A DNA stretch of 64,000 nt, taken from Isoetes taiwanensis (lineage: Eukaryota; Streptophyta; Lycopodiopsida; Isoetales; Isoetaceae). Under the pieces are notes generated by a model, which did not search any database, had not been told where the DNA came from, and saw only the letters and a program-made list of their open reading frames with translations. Shown here piece after piece: positions 58,500 through 64,000 of this stretch. Position 1 is the stretch's first letter, and the number at the start of each line of letters is the position of its first letter. The stretch is from contig JAJEKV010000034.1 in assembly GCA_021234155.1 (NCBI GenBank), positions 5,034,028 to 5,098,027 on the forward strand. The letters run 5' to 3'. A program made the position numbers and the translations under genes.

Positions 58500-59300
58500 T
58501 AAGTGATGGAGAAAGGGATGGTGTTGAAACAACTCATCCATGGACATGCTCCAATCAATCTTGGGTATTTGGCATGTAGAGTATCATGTCTACTGCAGAA
58601 TTATATGGCATGCTTCTCATTCTCCACCCCCTCCTTACAAGCACAAATCCTCTAGTCTTCTTCAATTTTCAGCCATCTCCCCCTTTCAATCATCAGGCAA
58701 TGGTAACTCATGCGAATGCACGCGATCGCTCAGATCTGCCCAGTGAATATACCGTGTAGGCACAGATATGGCTGTATAACATGTTTTCGCTCTGGATTAA
58801 AATCCCTAATGTAATACTGGAATTTTTTTTTGTTAGGGAATGTCTCATAATATGCCAAGAAGGCGTGAGCCTTAAACTCTTCTGTATAAGGATGTACCAT
58901 TAGACCCCATCGGGTAAACCATCCTTGCAGATCCTTGTACCAGCATTTCTTGCCATCTGCTGTGAGTTGCATAGCTGCCCCAAGTGCCAACCATACCAGG
59001 GAATCTTCCCTTGCTTGCAGCTTCTAATCCAGATACCTAAGATTATTATACATAGACTGTATTTCCAAGGGAAATGAGCCACAGTCATATAGCATTAGCT
59101 CGTATGGAACTACCCTTTTTACTTTCAGAGCCATATGCAGCCAGGTTTTCTGGATTGCCTCAATGTCCTGCCATTTAGACCGACATAGTGATGGCCCCCA
59201 GATTTCACTAGCATATAAAATAACTGGCATGACCAAAGCCTCGAAGAGTTTCTTCTAGAGCGGCCAGTAAGTAATATAAGATTGACGACATAAATTTGCC
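58500..59300 (-). pseudogene. LINE 3' fragment (RT C-terminus)
   Basis: The minus strand reads ILYASEIWGPSLCRSKW, then QKTWLHMALKVKRVVPYE (59236-59090), then, after a stop, LVWLALGAAMQLTADGKKCWYKDL and FNPERKHVIQPYLC (58990-58740). Near 58600 a CAC...EKHAI-FC segment looks like the LINE C-terminal zinc-binding motif. It has the same architecture as non-LTR retrotransposon C-termini and carries several stops. Confidence 0.65.
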
Positions 59301-59339
59301 TTTGCATAAAATGCTTTCAAGGCTGCAATTGTCACATGG

Positions 59340-59770
59340 TTTTGAAATTTATAATCGAGATTCCTCTAGATTCTTAAAGATTTTATGAAGATTCTCTTAG
59401 ATTTTACGAGATTCTCTCATATTCTCTTAGATTTGATGAGGTTCGCATAGATTTTATGAAGATTCCTTTAGATTTTATAAAATTCCCTTACATTCTATGA
59501 AGATTCCTCAAGATTCTCCAAGATTCCATCGAGATTCCTCTCGATCCTCAAAGATTTTATGAAGGTTCTCTCAGGTTCTCTTATATTTAATGAGATTCCC
59601 TTAGATTTTATGAAGGTTGCCTTCGATTCCTTTAAATTTTATGAGATTCCCTTAGATTCATAGAAAATTCCATTGCATTCTTCAAGGTTCTACCGAGATT
59701 CCCCCTAGATCCTCATTCTACCGAGATTCCCCCTAGATCATCAAAGATTTGATGAAGATTCCCTTAGATT
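59340..59770. repeat. degenerate minisatellite of ~20-bp units
   Basis: Variants of GATTCCCTTAGATTTTATGA follow each other over about 430 bp, roughly 20 units with frequent substitutions and length changes. It has no gene. Confidence 0.85.
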
Positions 59771-59998
59771 GCTAAAGCAACGTCAGTCATAGGATCTCGG
59801 ATCGACGATCTCTATCAAGATCAACCTAGACCGTAGGATCTATTACATACAATCATGTGCACCATACATTATATCCCAAAGCAATGTGAGCCGTAGAATC
59901 TCGGATCGACGTTTTCTAGATCGCTCTAATGGCGGTTGCGTAACATGCTTTTTGTAAGAACATATATTGATTAGATATATCCCCAGCTGAAGTTATGG

Positions 59999-62535
59999 AT
60001 GTTGGAAATGACTCTAATAATAGTGGTACATCAAATGAACACATTAGCATATATTGATAAATTTAATTCTTACTGTAGTTCTAATTGTTTCATCAATGTA
60101 GGTGTTGTGAACTATGCAAAGCTTGCAATCCAAGAAAATCCTAAAATTTCTCTTAAAAAAAGACAGGCTGAGATAAGAAGACTTCAAAGAATGAAGAAAA
60201 GAGAAATGGATGCTACAATTGGCAACAAAGGTGCAATTGCTAGTGATGTTTTGTTGGTAAGAAAGGTCCATTCAACAGTTGGAAAAAAAGGAAGTTGTCA
60301 AAAGAGTTAGGCAAGCTTATTTAACAAATTGTGTGAGAATGCTACATCTGAGGAAAGAGTGGAAATCCTAGGGGGTGCTAAAAAGTGGATACCTGAACTA
60401 GATTTCTCCAACAACAACAAATTAAACACAATAAAAGCAATCATTAACAATTTGAGGGAGTCTTTTGCAGCTCATAAGTATTCAAAAACTACAGATGCGT
60501 GGAGAACAAGAAGTGCTGCAATGAGTTTTACAGTTTTTGTCAAGCAAATGAATCTGAACAGGAAAACTGTGTCAGTTGCAGTCAATAGAAGATTAGCTGC
60601 AGAACATGGTAATAGACAATGGTCCATGTTCAAGAAGGGCACTAGTCTCTTATGATGAGAGGAAACTAGTAGTTGACTTTTGGAGAGATAACGCACGTGT
60701 GTCTCCATGCAAGAAACATGTTATAAGGATTAGATTGGGTAAAGAAATGGAGATCATGCATCCATTACACTTCCTGGAGACTCAGGCTAGTTTGATGTTC
60801 ATGATGGCTGCTATCTGGTGTAATTCTGCTACCTGTTACTTGTTGTAATTCTGCTATCTGGTCTTTATTATTGCAGGTTTCATTTTACCAGCATTTCAGA
60901 AGGGAGTATCCTAAGTTTGAGGTTTCTTTCTCGGTTTTCCATGCTTTGAAACCCCCTTATGTTAGGAAAGGACAGAGAGACATGATGTTGTGTTTATCCT
61001 TATGAGAACAGATTTTATTAAGTTTGCAATTAACAAAGTAAGACATGATGAAAAAATTCATGGTCTAAGTTGTAAATGCACTTGTGAAGTTTGTGGTCCT
61101 GGACCAACATGCATGGCAAAGAAGAGCATGTATGCTTCAACAAGTGAGATTTGGAGGTCTCTTGTTTGTCCAAGAGATGAAAGTGAAGAGTGGTATGCAC
61201 ATGACTGTCTTACTCTTAAATGTGATAAATGTGGACCTAGCAAACTACCAACATATCCAAAAGAATTGCATTTGAAATCTGGTATCATGGTCGAGTGGAA
61301 GATATATGACAAGGTAATTAGACAAAGAGCTTTTTATGTTTCATTGTCATGTTGATTCATTTTAAATTTTTGTATTTGTTATAGGTTTATGAAGCTGTAG
61401 AAGAATCCGATGACAAAAGAGGTATTAAGCTGGGTAAAAAACCCGTTACTAAACTAGTGCTGCTGAGACTACAAGTGTTTAGACCACAAGCGCTGCTGAG
61501 ATTTTCCAGAATGCTGGAAAAGTGCTTAAGGAATTCATTCCACACAACTACGAGGGTAGATGGCAGGGCAGACAATTTAAAGAATGTTTGGAAACATTTC
61601 CAAAGGATGCAGTAGTTTCAGTGATCGATTTTGCTGCAAATTACACCTTCAAGATTCAGCAAGAGATTCAAAGTCTGTATTGGAGGAATGATCAATGCAA
61701 AATTTTAGTGCATATCACATATAGACATGCCACCAAATTTGATGACCCTAAATTGGATGAAGATGAGAGAAGAATCATCAAAGAAACTCACTTTTACATC
61801 TCGGATGATAAGGATCATGACACTTTATTTATGCAACATTGTTTGAACAATCATGCAATATTCTTGCCCAGCAAACAACACAAGTACAACAGGCATATTG
61901 TCTGGTCTGATGGATGCTCCAGCCAACAGAAAGGAAGTAGAACATTTTACTTTCTAGGAAGAAATTATCAAAGTAGTGATTATGATAGTAATATGAAATA
62001 CTGGAATACCAAGTGCAAGCATGTTGCACATTTGCATCAGAGTGACAAGTCTAAGAAGAATCTTCCAAAACTGGGAATGGGAACTTATTTTTTTTCAATG
62101 TCAAATGGGGGAACCGTATATGAAGGTTGTGGCCTTCTGTTTTCAGAAGACTATAAATTGCATGTAAAACTTAAATCTTGTGGTCACATCTACCACTATT
62201 ATATGCTTCAATATTGTGCTGGATAGCAATCATTGTATTGCATCTGGTTGTAATGCTGAAGTTCCTGCTAGTATTTTGGACGAACTTGGCTTTAAGTAAC
62301 TCAAACCACCAGATTCAGATGATGACGAAGAAAATGAAGAAGAAAGTGCAGAAGAATTGGAAAAAAGCAGCAGGATTAAAAGTGGTAAGAAGGAGGTGAT
62401 ATCTAAGAAGAGATCTAGAGAAGATGCCAGCTCCAATACCTCTTTGTTCAATGATCCAACAAGCAAAGACTTTCAGCCAGTCAGATTGGAAAAGAAAACA
62501 ATCACAAGGAGTGCTACAAAGAATAGTGCTACCAA
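59999..62535 (+). pseudogene. DDE-type transposase, unassigned family, decayed
   Basis: Coding pieces run through 59999-60310, 60329-60655, 60606-60848, 60990-61355, 61384-62226 and 62300-62530. The first is basic and helical (KKRQAEIRRLQRMKKREMD). The third to fourth give Cys-rich zinc-binding pairs, CKCTCEVCGPGPTC and LKCDKCGPSKLPTYPKEL. The largest, 234 codons, contains VIDFAANYTFKIQQEIQSLYW and later IVWSDGCSSQQKGSRTFYF; the two Asp residues fit the first two catalytic residues of a DDE/RNase H-fold transposase. I know similar DFAENY/SDG proteins from transposons in animals and plants but cannot name the superfamily. Introns or frameshifts separate the pieces. A chromovirus interrupts the 3' end. 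Confidence 0.6.
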
Positions 62536-62539
62536 ACCA

Positions 62540-64000
62540 ATGAACAAAGGTTACTCTTTTGGTTATCCTGAATGGTCCAGCCCATCTTGGAGCAAGCTTC
62601 TTGCAATTGCCGATGCAGAGCTTCGCTTGTTTGACCTTGATCTTCAGCCACACTTTGTCCCCTACTTGGAACTCTCTTACTATTCTGTGCTTATCAGCTA
62701 CACTCTTCTGCCGACTCCTTGCTGCTAGAAGATATCCTCTTACTTCCTCCACCAATTATTGCATGTCATCTAGCATCTGCTGGATACTTCTACCTTGGAC
62801 ATGGGATTATACCAAGTGTCTGAGGTCAAGCATTGGTAGCCGTAATTGCATTTGAGACGATCCTGCTTAGTGCTGTTGTATACAAATTCCACCAAGTGAA
62901 TGTAATCATCCCACTTTGATTGCTTGTTCAAGACGTAATTCCGCAATATATCTTCAAATATCCGATTTGTACCTCCGTCTGCTCATCAGTCTGAGGGTGA
63001 TATGCCGTACTTATCGACATCTTCGTCTGGATGGTAGTGAAGAGGTCTTGCCAAAATGCACTCATGAACTTCGAATTCCTATCAGAGATTATCTCCCTTG
63101 GCATCTCGTGGAGTCGAAAGATTTCCTTTGTGAATAACACGGCGGTATCCAACGCCGTATCCGTGGTCTTGCATGGCACAAAATGTGCCATTTTTGACAA
63201 CTTGCCGACTACTACCATTAAGACGTCCTTGCCCCTTATGGTTCTTGGGAGCCCTGTTATGAAGTCCATGCTTATTACTTCCCATTTGGCATTTGACACT
63301 AGCAATGGCTCCAACACTCCTGGAATTCGAAGTTGCTCTGCTTCGTCTGCTGACATAGCAGACATTCTCGAATGTACTTGGCTATCTGCTTTTTTATGCC
63401 GGGCCAATAATAACTACTTCTTATCTTGAAGTAGGTTTTCATGAAACCTGCGTGGCCGACTATTGGACTATTGTGCGTGTCATGAAGTATTAACTTCCTG
63501 ATTCTGGATGACTCTAGCATATGCACAATTTGTTCTTATGGTACAATAGGTTACCTTCCTTCTTAAAATGCTCGAAGATTTACTTTTCTTTGCCCGTTCT
63601 TGCCTCCTTACAAAGGCTTGCCCACGCTTCCTTGAAGTCTCGGTCTGTTGGCAACATTTCTGCTATCTTCTTGCCAAACTCACTGGTGAGTGTTGATATG
63701 GCATTGCAATGGACTCTCGTCGTCAAGGGGTGCCTTGAGAGCGCATTCGCAACCACATTAGGCTTCCTGGCTTGTACACGATGTCAAAATCGTACTCCTC
63801 TAGGAAGTCTCAAGTTAATGTGGTTGGGTGAAGACATACTTCAGACTTTGATGGTCCGTATCTAAATAGAACTTCCTTCCCAATAGATAATGCCTCCATA
63901 TTCTCAATGCTCTCACTACTGCTAGCAACTCCTGGTCGTGGGTTGGGTAATGCATTTTGGCATCGTTCATCTACTACTCTCTCCTCCTGCATTAAGACCA
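62540..64000 (-). mobile_element. Ty3/gypsy chromovirus, partial, runs off the window
   Basis: Read from the window end downward: an RNase H C-terminus with a [11 protein letters not shown]-type segment near 63860, the integrase zinc domain HDTHNSPIVGHAGFMKTY and YYWPGIKKQIAKYI (63480-63390), the core KWEVISMDFITGLPRT and IISDRNSKFMSAFWQ (63300-63040), STAYHPQTDEQTE, then after a gap VRGYLLAARSRQKSVADKH and FQVGDKVWLKIK (62755-62600). It ends at about 62540, before the chromodomain, where it meets the transposase gene. Same family as the remnant at 38.5-42.1 kb. Frames are broken in several places. Confidence 0.8.

Overview
The window looks like nuclear DNA from a land plant. The two single-copy genes carry GT-AG introns and belong to families typical of land plants. 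The rest is mostly decayed transposable elements: DIRS-like, Ty3/gypsy, LINE, hAT and tRNA-headed repeats. DIRS-type elements are, as far as I know, rare or absent in flowering plants, and the kinase-like gene at 55.5-56.5 kb resembles a lineage-restricted family I associate with bryophytes and lycophytes. A seed-free plant is therefore my guess, but this is weak inference. No bacterial operons, CRISPR arrays or rRNA genes were seen.

Layout. 0-5.5 kb has no confident gene. 5.5-5.95 kb holds a tRNA-headed SINE-like unit flanked by about 70-bp direct repeats. 6.2-13.6 kb is a decayed minus-strand DIRS-like retrotransposon (gag-like, RT, RNase H) bounded by direct repeats of about 125 bp. 13.85-15.1 kb is a three-copy tandem array whose unit contains a tRNA-like sequence. 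16.3-16.9 kb is a two-unit AT-rich tandem repeat. 18.66-20.65 kb (minus) is a five-exon folate-biopterin transporter gene. 21-32 kb is largely non-genic, with a pentanucleotide microsatellite and a LINE tail. 32.9-35.9 kb (plus) is a ten-exon endonuclease/exonuclease/phosphatase gene with an EF-hand, of the plant At1g02270 type. 36.8-38.1 kb is a LINE reverse-transcriptase fragment. 38.5-42.1 kb is a minus-strand chromovirus remnant, itself split by a LINE insertion with a 12-bp target-site duplication. 42.97-50.15 kb is a nearly full-length Ty3/gypsy element with both LTRs and a 5-bp target duplication. About 51.2-58.2 kb is a minus-strand block (kinase-like, coiled coil, RING-like, hAT transposase C-terminus) whose flanks are rich in GCGAA/TTCGC motifs. 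58.5-59.3 kb is a LINE 3' fragment, 59.34-59.77 kb a degenerate minisatellite, 60-62.5 kb a decayed DDE-type transposase gene, and 62.5 kb to the end a second chromovirus.

The two host genes are not evidently linked in function. The FBT gene needs one frame correction inside an otherwise conserved motif. The EEP/EF-hand gene needs one too, and it also has an unresolved exon 2 boundary. Either both are recently damaged or the assembly carries small indels, and this caveat applies to every 'broken' ORF reported here. The most unusual items are the kinase/RING/hAT block, the sequence complementary to the primer-binding site just upstream of the gypsy 3' LTR, the patch insertion at 50.3 kb copied exactly from 41.2 kb, and the inverted LINE structure at 39.6-41.1 kb.
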